This document shows, piece by piece, positions 18,055 through 25,409 of a stretch of DNA of 64,000 nucleotides. The first letter of the stretch is position 1, and each line of letters begins with the position of its first letter. This stretch comes from Armatimonadota bacterium. Its GTDB lineage: Bacteria > Armatimonadota > Zipacnadia > JAUWAU01. The stretch is taken from NCBI GenBank assembly GCA_030601885.1, contig JAUWAU010000008.1, forward strand, positions 163,550-227,549. Direction: 5' to 3'. Both the position numbers and the translations under genes were made by a program. The notes below the pieces were generated by a model that saw only the letters and a list, made by a program, of their open reading frames with translations, was not told where the DNA came from and did no database searches.

Positions 18055-19173
18055 TCAGCTTCTGTCGGGGGCGCCACCGTAGCGGTAGAAGGCAGCGCAG
18101 GTCCCCTCAGAGGATACCATGCATGGCCCCACGGGGGCCATGGGAGTGCACGACCTGCCGAAGTGGGGACAGTCGAGCGGGCCGCGTGTCCCCCGCAGTA
18201 CCTCGCCACAGATGCACCCGGGTGGGTCACTCACGGCGGCGGAGCGCTCCTTCACCTCGGCAATGAGCGGCGCGAACCGGCGGGACGCATCGTGGGCTTC
18301 GAATTCATCTTTGATCGCCAGGCCGCTGCCCTCGATCCACCCCAAACCACGCCACTCCGCATCCGTTGGGTCGAAGACTCGGGCCATGCGCTCCTGTGCT
18401 ACCGGGTTCCCCTCGGGCTTCACCACACGGGTGTAGCCTATCTCGACACGGGCATCGCCCGCCGATACCATCTCCGCCAGCAGGAGCACGCTGTGCAGGA
18501 TGTCGAGCGGCTCGAAGCCCGTTATGACGCACGCGACGCCATACTGCTCAGGGATGAACTCATACGGCTGCGATCCGATGATGACGCTGACGTGCCCCGG
18601 GCAGATGAAACCGTCAATGCGGACGTCCTCGGCGCTCAGCAGCGCCCGCAGGGCCGGCGGAATGACCTTGTGTGCCGAGAGCACCGAGAAGTTCGTCACG
18701 CCGCCCTCGGCGGCGTCGATGATAGTGGACGCCACGGAGGGAACGGTGGTCTCGAAGCCCACCGCGAAGAACACCACCTGTCTGCCAGTCTCTCGGCGGG
18801 CGATGTCTAGCGCGTCGGTGGGCGAGTAGACGACCTCGATGCAGCGTCCCTCCCCTCGCTGCGCGGCGAGTGACGTGTCACTGCCGGGCACGCCCATCAT
18901 GTCGCCGAAGGTCACCAAGGTGACGTCATCGCTGCATGCCAGGGCGATGGCTGCATCCACCTCAGCTCTCGGCGTGACACACACGGGGCACCCCGGGCCC
19001 GAAAGCAATCGTATTGTGTCTGGCAGGAGGCCGCGGATCCCGTGCTGGAAGAGGGACATAGTATGCGTCCCGCACACTTCCATGAGACGCACGGGTCGCT
19101 GGGCAACTGCCGCGATGCGCTCCACGAGCGCCGCGGCCATATCTCGATCGCGAAACTCGTCAACGAACTTCAA
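18055..19173 (-). CDS. hypD: HypD, Fe(CN)2CO assembly scaffold of hydrogenase maturation
   Basis: 372 residues. The conserved motifs are all visible: MEVCGTHTM near residue 36, GPGCPVCVTP near 67, the FICPGHVSVIIG segment and the C-terminal cluster-binding cysteines (CICGEVLRG, then DCPHFGRSC). HypD holds a [4Fe-4S] cluster and with HypC assembles the iron-cyanide-carbonyl unit. It is separated from hypC by about 95 bases, the largest gap in this operon. Confidence 0.97.
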   Translation of the reverse strand: MKFVDEFRDRDMAAALVERIAAVAQRPVRLMEVCGTHTMSLFQHGIRGLLPDTIRLLSGPGCPVCVTPRAEVDAAIALACSDDVTLVTFGDMMGVPGSDTSLAAQRGEGRCIEVVYSPTDALDIARRETGRQVVFFAVGFETTVPSVASTIIDAAEGGVTNFSVLSAHKVIPPALRALLSAEDVRIDGFICPGHVSVIIGSQPYEFIPEQYGVACVITGFEPLDILHSVLLLAEMVSAGDARVEIGYTRVVKPEGNPVAQERMARVFDPTDAEWRGLGWIEGSGLAIKDEFEAHDASRRFAPLIAEVKERSAAVSDPPGCICGEVLRGTRGPLDCPHFGRSCTPMAPVGPCMVSSEGTCAAFYRYGGAPDRS

Positions 19174-19268
19174 GCTTCTTCACCATCAAGCTTTGGCTAC
19201 CGCCAGCCAGTCCCGAAAAGCTTGGGCCAAACCACGGCGAGACTACAGCGCTTCCGCCACGGCCCACT

Positions 19269-19490
19269 CTATTGCACCTCCGCCAGTTGGCCCAATAGAT
19301 CCAGAATCTCCTGCGCCGCTTCGGCGTCGAGCCTCTGGATGGCGAAGCCGGCATGCAGCAGCACGTAGTCGCCTTTCTTGACGTCCGGCACCAGATCCAC
19401 GCGCGCCTCGCGGACCGTGCCGCCAATGGACACCTCGGCCCGCCCGTCCGCCTCCACCTGAAGCACCTCCGCAGGCACTCCTAAACACAT
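19269..19490 (-). CDS. hypC: HypC, hydrogenase maturation chaperone
   Basis: 73 residues. It begins MCLGVPAEVL, where Cys2 is the essential iron-ligand residue of the HypC/HybG family, and has the OB-fold core VSIGGTVREARVDLVPDVKKGDYVLLHAGFA. The start codon overlaps the last bases of hypF, so the two are translationally coupled. HypC shuttles the Fe(CN)2CO unit from HypD to the hydrogenase large-subunit precursor. Confidence 0.97.
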   Translation of the reverse strand: MCLGVPAEVLQVEADGRAEVSIGGTVREARVDLVPDVKKGDYVLLHAGFAIQRLDAEAAQEILDLLGQLAEVQ

Positions 19491-21847
19491 TGACGGATTC
19501 CCTCCTCGCCTACGGCCGACTCGGCAGGCTGCCGTGTACCCATTCCCGCCCGCGCGTGTGCCACGGCCGCCTGGCCGAGAGAGACGCCCCCGTCGTTGGG
19601 TGGCACCAAGTGCTGCGTATATGGGACCAGTCCCCGCCGCTCCAGTGCCGGCACGAGCCCCTCCACCAGGCGCACGTTCTGGAAGCAGCCGCCACTGAGC
19701 GTAACCTTCTCAAGGCCACTGCGCTCTGCTATCGCCGAGCACATTTCAGTCGTTCCATTGACGATGGCATTGTGGAACTTGGCCGCGATCACCGGTGTGG
19801 CCACATGGGCTAGGATGTCATCGACGATCCCACGGATCGTCGGGCGCCAGTCGAGCTGCAGTGGCTCCGGCACATCCCCGCTCGGCGATAGCACGTCGAA
19901 ATCGTAAGCGGCAGACACGCCGTCGGCGCAATGCATCTCCAGCTCCATCGCTGCCTGGCCTTCGAACCGCGCCTCGTCCCGAAGACCCAGCAAGGCGGCG
20001 ACGGCGTCAAACAGTCGGCCGCAGCTCGAGGTCAGCGGGGAGTTGAATTGCCGCTCGATCATCTGCCGAATCACATCGTGCCGCTCGTCGTCCGTTCGTT
20101 CGTTGAGTGCCAGAGGCAGCATCCGATACTCGGTGCCGAACGTGGAGAGCAGGTAGCTAAGGGCCATGCGCCACGGCTGCTCGGTGGCGGCATCTGCTCC
20201 GGGCATCGGCACCGTGGCGAAGTGCCCGACGCGCCGGAAGTCCACGAGATCGCCGACGAGGAACTCCCCGCCCCAGACCGTCTCATCCATTCCCAGCCCG
20301 AGGCCGTCGAAACTGACGCCGATGACCGGCTCCTTCATGCCGTGCTCGGCCATGCAGCTCGCCATGTGGGCGTGATGATGCTGGACGGCGACCTTCGTCG
20401 GGCATGAATGCTCGAGCGCGTACCGCGTCGAGAGGTATTGCGGATGCAGATCGTGGGCGACGACATCCGGGGTCGCGCGGAACAGCTCTTGATAGTGGCG
20501 AATCTCTTCCTCGAAATACGCACTCGCCTTCGCGTTCTTCAAGTCGCCGATGTGCTGGCTGATGAAGGCGTACCCATCGCGCACGAGGCAGAAGGTGTTC
20601 TTCAACTCGGCCCCGCAGGCCAGGATGATGGGCGTCGCCTCGCCCAGTCGGATGGGAAAAGGTGCATAGCCGCGCGCCCGGCGCATCACCAGCGGCTTGC
20701 CGGCGGCGATGCGGGCGACGGAGTCGTCGCATCGGGCGTGGATGTCGCGGTTGTGCACCAGCAGCGCGTCGGCCATCGGCAGCAGGCCCTGCCGCGCCGC
20801 CTCATTCGTGTGCGTGAGCGGCTCCTCGGTCAGATTGCCACTCGTCATCACGAGCGCCGTGTATGGCGCATCGCGAAACAGCAGCGCATGCAGCGGCGTG
20901 TATGGCAGCATGACCCCGAGGTAGCGGTTCTGTGGCGCCACTTCCTCGGCGATGGAGCAATCAGGACGCTTCCGCAAGAGCATTATTGGACGGCGCGGAT
21001 CGGTCAGAAGCTCGCGCTCCGCGTTGTTCACCGTGCAGATGCTCTCCACGGCCTTGACGCTGCCACACATGATGGCGAGCGGCTTCTCCTCTCGATGCTT
21101 GCGCGCCCGAAGGCGCCGAACAGCGTCGCCGTTCTCAGCATCGCAGGCGAGGTGAAATCCGCCGAGGCCCTTCACGGCCACTACCCCGCCGTCTGCGAGG
21201 ATCTGCTGCGTGGCCGGGATTATGTCACTCTCAGCCACCTCCCGCCCGGGCGCGTCGAGGGCGAGGCGCGGCCCGCAGCGCCAACACGCGTTCGGCTGGG
21301 CGTGATAGCGCCGGTCGTCGATGTTCTCATACTCACTGCGGCACTGGTGGCACATGGGGAACGCGCGCATGGTCGTCTTGCCGCGGTCATACGGCGTATC
21401 TTCCACGATGGTGAAGCGCGGCCCACAGTTAGTGCAATTGATGAACGGGTATAGCTGGCGGCGGTCGCCGGGATCGAAAAGCTCCGAGAGACAATCGTCG
21501 CACGTCGCCACATCCGGGGAAACGAAGCAAATGCGTTCGTGGGTCGAGCCAGCGGCATCAGCCCGCTCCTCGCTGCGTCGTATCTCGAACGTCGCATAGC
21601 CGGCCGGCTCGGCGTACTCAACGTGCACGTGCTCAATGGCCGCCAACACGGGTGGTTGGGTCCGGAGGTCGTCCACGAATCGGCGAACCCGCTCCGTCGG
21701 GCCCTCCACCTCAATCCGGACACCCTCTCGGGAGTTCAAGGCCCAACCATTCAAGGCATGCCACCGCGCACGTTGGTGCACAAAGGGCCTGAAGCCGACG
21801 CCCTGAACTATGCCGTCAACCTCAATGATGGCTCGAGTGCTGTGCAT
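19481..21847 (-). CDS. hypF: HypF, carbamoyltransferase of hydrogenase maturation
   Basis: About 788 residues. Domains in order: acylphosphatase-like (IVQGVGFRPFVHQRA), two zinc fingers (CDDCLSEL...CTNCGP and CHQCRSEY...CWRCGP), a YrdC-like domain (GGVVAVKGLGGFHLACDA) and a C-terminal Kae1-like carbamoyltransferase domain with QHHHAHMASCMAEHG. HypF turns carbamoyl phosphate into the carbamoyl group placed on HypE. I chose the ATG next to the conserved N-terminus; a GTG at 21889 would add 14 residues. It is the first gene of the leftward hyp operon and diverges from the hdr-hydrogenase operon. Confidence 0.97.
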   Translation of the reverse strand: MHSTRAIIEVDGIVQGVGFRPFVHQRARWHALNGWALNSREGVRIEVEGPTERVRRFVDDLRTQPPVLAAIEHVHVEYAEPAGYATFEIRRSEERADAAGSTHERICFVSPDVATCDDCLSELFDPGDRRQLYPFINCTNCGPRFTIVEDTPYDRGKTTMRAFPMCHQCRSEYENIDDRRYHAQPNACWRCGPRLALDAPGREVAESDIIPATQQILADGGVVAVKGLGGFHLACDAENGDAVRRLRARKHREEKPLAIMCGSVKAVESICTVNNAERELLTDPRRPIMLLRKRPDCSIAEEVAPQNRYLGVMLPYTPLHALLFRDAPYTALVMTSGNLTEEPLTHTNEAARQGLLPMADALLVHNRDIHARCDDSVARIAAGKPLVMRRARGYAPFPIRLGEATPIILACGAELKNTFCLVRDGYAFISQHIGDLKNAKASAYFEEEIRHYQELFRATPDVVAHDLHPQYLSTRYALEHSCPTKVAVQHHHAHMASCMAEHGMKEPVIGVSFDGLGLGMDETVWGGEFLVGDLVDFRRVGHFATVPMPGADAATEQPWRMALSYLLSTFGTEYRMLPLALNERTDDERHDVIRQMIERQFNSPLTSSCGRLFDAVAALLGLRDEARFEGQAAMELEMHCADGVSAAYDFDVLSPSGDVPEPLQLDWRPTIRGIVDDILAHVATPVIAAKFHNAIVNGTTEMCSAIAERSGLEKVTLSGGCFQNVRLVEGLVPALERRGLVPYTQHLVPPNDGGVSLGQAAVAHARAGMGTRQPAESAVGEEGIRQCV

Positions 21848-22097
21848 CTCTTGCTCGGTCTGGCATCCGGCGTTCACCAGCGCGCCCACCCTCTCAGCAC
21901 CAGAGTGTACCCGAAAAGATGGCCGCCGCCAATAGGCCTTCTAACAGCGCAGCAGCCAGTGGGCTGGCGGAGAGTCAACGATGATGTCGGTGTCACCGCG
22001 CCTATGACCTAAGGCGACCCGGTGCATGGAGGGCCACCGAGTACGTATGGCATCTAACGCTCGCAGTCGCAGCGCCAAAGTTTTTGGCGGGAACGCC

Positions 22098-22125
22098 TTG
22101 ACATATTTCGCGAGGTGCGTATACT
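22098..22125 (+). promoter_or_regulatory. Sigma70-type promoter of the Hdr/Nuo/hydrogenase operon
   Basis: A consensus TTGACA at 22098-22103 and TATACT at 22120-22125 are spaced by 16 bases. This is the strongest promoter-like sequence in the gap. It lies about 425 bases before hdrC, giving a long leader with two hairpins and two CRP/FNR-type palindromes. Confidence 0.65.
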
Positions 22126-22226
22126 GTGGATAGTACGTATTGACAAGTTTCCCACTGCCACCTGCCAGTATCTGGTGGCGTCGTTGTATAGAAGGGGCAT
22201 CGCAATACATCAACTGAGCGGTCACT

Positions 22227-22254
22227 CTCCCCACGTTATCGCGCGGGGAGTTTT
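22227..22254 (+). terminator. Hairpin with T run in the leader of the hydrogenase operon
   Basis: CTCCCC at 22227-22232 pairs with GGGGAG at 22245-22250 and is followed at once by TTTT. Inner bases CG/CG can extend the stem. It stands between the promoter at 22098 and hdrC, so it could end transcription early (attenuation), or close a short leader transcript. Confidence 0.5.
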
Positions 22255-22265
22255 GTATGCCGGGG

Positions 22266-22285
22266 TTCGTGAAACGAGTCACAAA
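22266..22285. promoter_or_regulatory. CRP/FNR-family palindrome, site 1
   Basis: TTCGTGA, six bases, TCACAAA. One mismatch from a perfect inverted repeat; the core matches the TGTGA-N6-TCACA layout recognised by CRP/FNR-type regulators. Its centre is 130 bases before the centre of site 2. Confidence 0.55.
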
Positions 22286-22359
22286 GTGCCCGTCTATGCG
22301 TGTTTGCGTTACCAGCATTGAAGGGCGAGCGGCATAACGAGGCACAACTGTATCATATT

Positions 22360-22379
22360 CCCCCCAGCCGTATCGGGGG
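22360..22379 (+). promoter_or_regulatory. Second leader hairpin
   Basis: Five C bases at 22360-22364 pair with five G bases at 22375-22379 around a 10-base loop. It is placed 36 bases upstream of CRP/FNR-type site 2, just as the first hairpin is placed 37 bases upstream of site 1. No T run follows. Confidence 0.35.
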
Positions 22380-22395
22380 ATTCCGAAGGGTCCCC

Positions 22396-22415
22396 TTTGT
22401 GAAAAGCATCACAAA
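22396..22415. promoter_or_regulatory. CRP/FNR-family palindrome, site 2 (perfect)
   Basis: TTTGTGA, six bases (AAAGCA), TCACAAA: a perfect 7+7 inverted repeat with the CRP consensus core TGTGA-N6-TCACA. It is centred about 145 bases before the hdrC start codon. A regulator sensing cAMP, oxygen, CO or redox state is expected, but none is encoded in the window. Confidence 0.65.
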
Positions 22416-22550
22416 TCGTCACGTTTCCGAGCGGCATAGTCGGATTGTCCCGCGTCGCAGTAGACCTCGTGCACGCCGCCCCATGCATTTCCCCACCCAT
22501 ACGTGGGTAGCCCTGGGACACAGCCCGGTCACGCAGCGGAGGTACCCGCA

Positions 22551-23135
22551 ATGGCCCTAGACGAGCCCAATCGAAATGTAGAGGACCTCGACACCCAGTT
22601 CGTTGAGGACGTGCTGCGCATGCCTGACGGGGAGAAGCTGAAAACGTGCATTCAGTGCGGCACGTGCAGCGCCTCCTGCCCGACGAGCGACGCGATGGAC
22701 TACTCGCCTCGCCAGATCATCGCCTACTTCCGGGCGGGAATGTTGGACAAGGTGCTCCGCAGCAACACGGTATGGATGTGCGCATCCTGTTATAGCTGCG
22801 CCGCCCGGTGTCCGTCGGGTATCAAGTTCACCGACTTGATGTACGAACTGAAGCGCCTGGCGCTTCAGCATGGTATTGAGCCTCCCCAAGAGAGCGGGCC
22901 CATTCTCACTCAAACCTTCGTGGACATGGTGCGGAGATACGGTCGGAATCCTGAGAGCAGGTTCATGACCGTCTTTACGATGAGGTCGAATCCCTTCGGC
23001 GGCATAAAGCAGCTCCCGCTGGCCTTCAAGCTGTGGCAGCGAGGGCGTTTGAAGCTCGGGGCTCCCAGCATTCGCGGCATCGAGGACTTGCGTAAGATCA
23101 TGGAGGCCGTCGAGGCCGAGGAGGGCTCGTCGTGA
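22551..23135 (+). CDS. hdrC: Heterodisulfide reductase subunit C-like iron-sulfur protein
   Basis: 194 residues. Two complete [4Fe-4S] motifs are present, CIQCGTCSASCP (Cys33, 36, 39, 43) and CASCYSCAARCP (Cys77, 80, 83, 87), followed by a helical C-terminal part, as in HdrC. HdrC passes electrons between HdrA and HdrB. The ATG at 22551 has GGAGG at 22538-22542; the open frame starts earlier at 22503 but without such a site. Its stop overlaps the GTG of hdrB. It is the first gene of the operon. Confidence 0.92.
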   Translation: MALDEPNRNVEDLDTQFVEDVLRMPDGEKLKTCIQCGTCSASCPTSDAMDYSPRQIIAYFRAGMLDKVLRSNTVWMCASCYSCAARCPSGIKFTDLMYELKRLALQHGIEPPQESGPILTQTFVDMVRRYGRNPESRFMTVFTMRSNPFGGIKQLPLAFKLWQRGRLKLGAPSIRGIEDLRKIMEAVEAEEGSS

Positions 23136-24034
23136 CCTATACTTTTTATCCTGGCTGCGCTCTCGAGGCCAGCGCTATCCCGTACGACCAGGCGACCCGT
23201 GCCGTGTCCAATGCGCTCGGGATAGAGCTGGTCGAGCTCGATGACTGGAACTGTTGTGGCGCCACGTGCTACACGTCAATGGCCGAGATAACGTCGTTCG
23301 CCGTCTCGGCCCGCAACCTGGCTCTGGCCGAACCGGCAGGGCATGACGTGGTGACCTGCTGCAACGGTTGCTACATGACGCTGAGCAAGACGAACACCTA
23401 CATGCAAGAGGATGAGCGTATCCGAGAGCGCGTCAACGCGGGGCTCGCAGCCGCGGGGCTCAACTACGAGGGAACCATCAAAGTGCGCCACTTCCTCGAC
23501 GTCATCCTCAACGATGTGCCCGAGGGCGCCATTGCCTCCAAGGTCAAGGCCGACCTCAGCGGGCTGCACGTCGCATCGTATCACGGGTGTCAGCTCGTGA
23601 GGCCGTACGCGACATTCTTGGAGGCGGAGTTCCCGAAAGCACTCGACGGTTTGATCGAGATGTGCGGGGCCGTTCCGGTGGACTACCCGCTCACGGCCAA
23701 GTGCTGCGGCGGCATGTTGATGCAGACGTCGAAAGCCGTGAGTGTTGACCTGTGCGCCAGCCTGGCGAAGTTGGCGATGGACCGGGGCGCGGACTGCATA
23801 CTGACAGCGTGCCCTCTGTGCCACATGAACCTCGAAGGGTACCAGGACGCCATAGGCGAGCGCATGGGCCGCGAAATACAGCTACCCATCGTGTACTTCC
23901 CGCAGCTCGTGGGCCTGGCCATGGGCCTGCCGGCCGAGAGCCTCGGCCTGGAGGCGTCCCTGATTCCTCTCGACGACATGCTCGCGAAGATACAGCCACT
24001 GTCCGAGACAACCGAACCTGTCGCGGCGGGGTAG
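23132..24034 (+). CDS. hdrB: Heterodisulfide reductase subunit B-like, with two CCG domains
   Basis: 300 residues. Two cysteine-rich CCG domains are intact: Cys9...Cys41-Cys42...CCNGC, and Cys near 153...KCCGGML...ACPLC. In HdrB these bind two noncubane [4Fe-4S] clusters that reduce the heterodisulfide CoM-S-S-CoB. In bacteria the natural acceptor is unknown; it may be another disulfide or a protein partner. It starts with GTG overlapping the hdrC stop (GTGA). About 70 bases separate it from the hdrA part. All cluster ligands are kept, so it is likely catalytic. Confidence 0.92.
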   Translation: MTYTFYPGCALEASAIPYDQATRAVSNALGIELVELDDWNCCGATCYTSMAEITSFAVSARNLALAEPAGHDVVTCCNGCYMTLSKTNTYMQEDERIRERVNAGLAAAGLNYEGTIKVRHFLDVILNDVPEGAIASKVKADLSGLHVASYHGCQLVRPYATFLEAEFPKALDGLIEMCGAVPVDYPLTAKCCGGMLMQTSKAVSVDLCASLAKLAMDRGADCILTACPLCHMNLEGYQDAIGERMGREIQLPIVYFPQLVGLAMGLPAESLGLEASLIPLDDMLAKIQPLSETTEPVAAG

Positions 24035-24104
24035 GCTTTGACGTCCGGGCCCGAGCGACCTGGGTACGTCCCGGCGGACCAGCTCCGGTAGGAGGGCGAT
24101 TCAA

Positions 24105-24932
24105 TTGGCGGAACGCATCGGTGTGTACATTTGTCACTGCGGCACGAACATCGCCGGCACGGTGAATGTGGACGAGCTGACGGAGTTCGCCAATGGGCTG
24201 GACGGCGTTGTCGTGGCACAGAACTACCACTACATGTGCTCCGACCCGGGCCAGGCTCTTATCAAGGACGACATTAAGGAGCACGACCTCACGCGGGTCG
24301 TCGTGGCCTCGTGCTCGCCCCTCATGCACGAACCCACATTCCGCCGCGCGTGCGCGGAGGCCGGGCTGAACGCGTATCTGTTCCAGATGGCCAATATCCG
24401 GGAGCATGCCTCGTGGGTGACCGAAGACCACGGCAAGGCCACGCTGAAGGCAAAGCGCCTCGTGGCCGCGGCCATTCGCCGGGTGCAGCATCACGAGCCA
24501 TTGGAGCCCATGGAAGTACCGGTGAATCCCAATGCTCTGGTGGTGGGCGCCGGCATCACCGGCATCGAGGCGGCCCTGAAGCTGGCCGACGCGGGCAAGA
24601 AGGTGTACCTGGTGGAGCGCGAGCCCAGCATCGGCGGGCAGATGAGCAAGTTCGACAAGACATTTCCCACCCTGGACTGCGCCGCGTGCATCTTGACGCC
24701 AAAGATGGTCTCAGTGGGCCAGCACGAGAACATCGAGCTGCTTACATACTCGGAGGTCGAAGAGGTCTCCGGTTACGTAGGCAACTTCAAGGTGCGCATC
24801 AAGCATAAGCCTCGGCAGGTGGACTTGCAGAAGTGCACCGGCTGCGGCATCTGCTGGGAGCAGTGCCTCGGCATGCGGATCCCGTCCAAGCGCACTATTC
24901 GCAAGGGCGACCTTGTCATCAACAAAGCGTAG
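24105..24932 (+). CDS. hdrA: HdrA N-terminal half as a separate protein
   Basis: 275 residues, against about 650 for full HdrA. It begins like HdrA (RIGVYICHCGTNI), has the N-terminal cysteines (Cys10, Cys12, Cys45, Cys70), the FAD-binding GAGITGIEAALKLADAGKKV around residue 148, the HdrA signature SIGGQMSKFDKTFPTLDCAACILTPKM, and one [4Fe-4S] motif CTGCGICWEQC (Cys244, 247, 250, 254). It then stops cleanly 20 residues later. The missing half is found at 27333, fused to another domain. The stop codon overlaps the AGGAGG of nuoE, which suggests a designed gene boundary and not a random nonsense mutation. The start is TTG after GGAGGG. Confidence 0.88.
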   Translation: MAERIGVYICHCGTNIAGTVNVDELTEFANGLDGVVVAQNYHYMCSDPGQALIKDDIKEHDLTRVVVASCSPLMHEPTFRRACAEAGLNAYLFQMANIREHASWVTEDHGKATLKAKRLVAAAIRRVQHHEPLEPMEVPVNPNALVVGAGITGIEAALKLADAGKKVYLVEREPSIGGQMSKFDKTFPTLDCAACILTPKMVSVGQHENIELLTYSEVEEVSGYVGNFKVRIKHKPRQVDLQKCTGCGICWEQCLGMRIPSKRTIRKGDLVINKA

Positions 24933-24944
24933 GAGGCTCGCACC

Positions 24945-25409
24945 ATGGAGTCGGAGCCGGCGGTAGAGATCCTTGAGCGCTACGCGGGTGACCAGTCCGC
25001 TGTTATCAGAGCGTTGCAGGACATCCAGGAGCAGTACAACTACCTGCCCAAAGAGATGCTGGAAATGACCGCCCAGCGGCTCGACGTGCCCCTGACACAG
25101 GTGCTGCGGGCGGCGACGTTCTACAAGCAGTTCAGCCTGGAGCCGCGGGGCAAGCACTGCATCAACGTCTGCATGGGCACGGCGTGCCACGTGCGGGGCG
25201 GTCAGCTCATACTGGAGCGCCTACAGCGGGAGCTGGATGTGGAGCCCGGCGGCACTACCAAGGACATGCAGTTCTCGCTAGAGATCGTGCGATGCATCGG
25301 CTGCTGCAGCATCGCCCCAGTGATACGCATTGACGATGATACGCACGGACGACTGCGGCAGAACAGGCTGCCGCGACTGTTGCGCCGGTATGCTGAGGAG
25401 GAGCGATGA
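24945..25409 (+). CDS. nuoE: NuoE/HoxE-like [2Fe-2S] thioredoxin-fold subunit
   Basis: 154 residues. An N-terminal helical part is followed by a thioredoxin-like domain with the cluster ligands Cys76, Cys81 (CMGTAC), Cys117 and Cys121 (CIGCC). This is the 24-kDa subunit of NADH dehydrogenases, NAD-reducing hydrogenases and NADH-dependent formate dehydrogenases. It lies between the two halves of hdrA. The ATG follows AGGAGG by eight bases and the stop overlaps the nuoF start (ATGA). Confidence 0.93.
   Translation: MESEPAVEILERYAGDQSAVIRALQDIQEQYNYLPKEMLEMTAQRLDVPLTQVLRAATFYKQFSLEPRGKHCINVCMGTACHVRGGQLILERLQRELDVEPGGTTKDMQFSLEIVRCIGCCSIAPVIRIDDDTHGRLRQNRLPRLLRRYAEEER

Noticed and set aside
20408..21454. 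348-residue plus-strand frame inside hypF
   Set aside because: Shadow of hypF.
24105..24932. HdrA N half as a frameshifted pseudogene
   Set aside because: The rest of HdrA is not in another frame directly downstream; it lies 2.4 kb away as part of a fusion, and the stop codon is integrated with the next ribosome-binding site.
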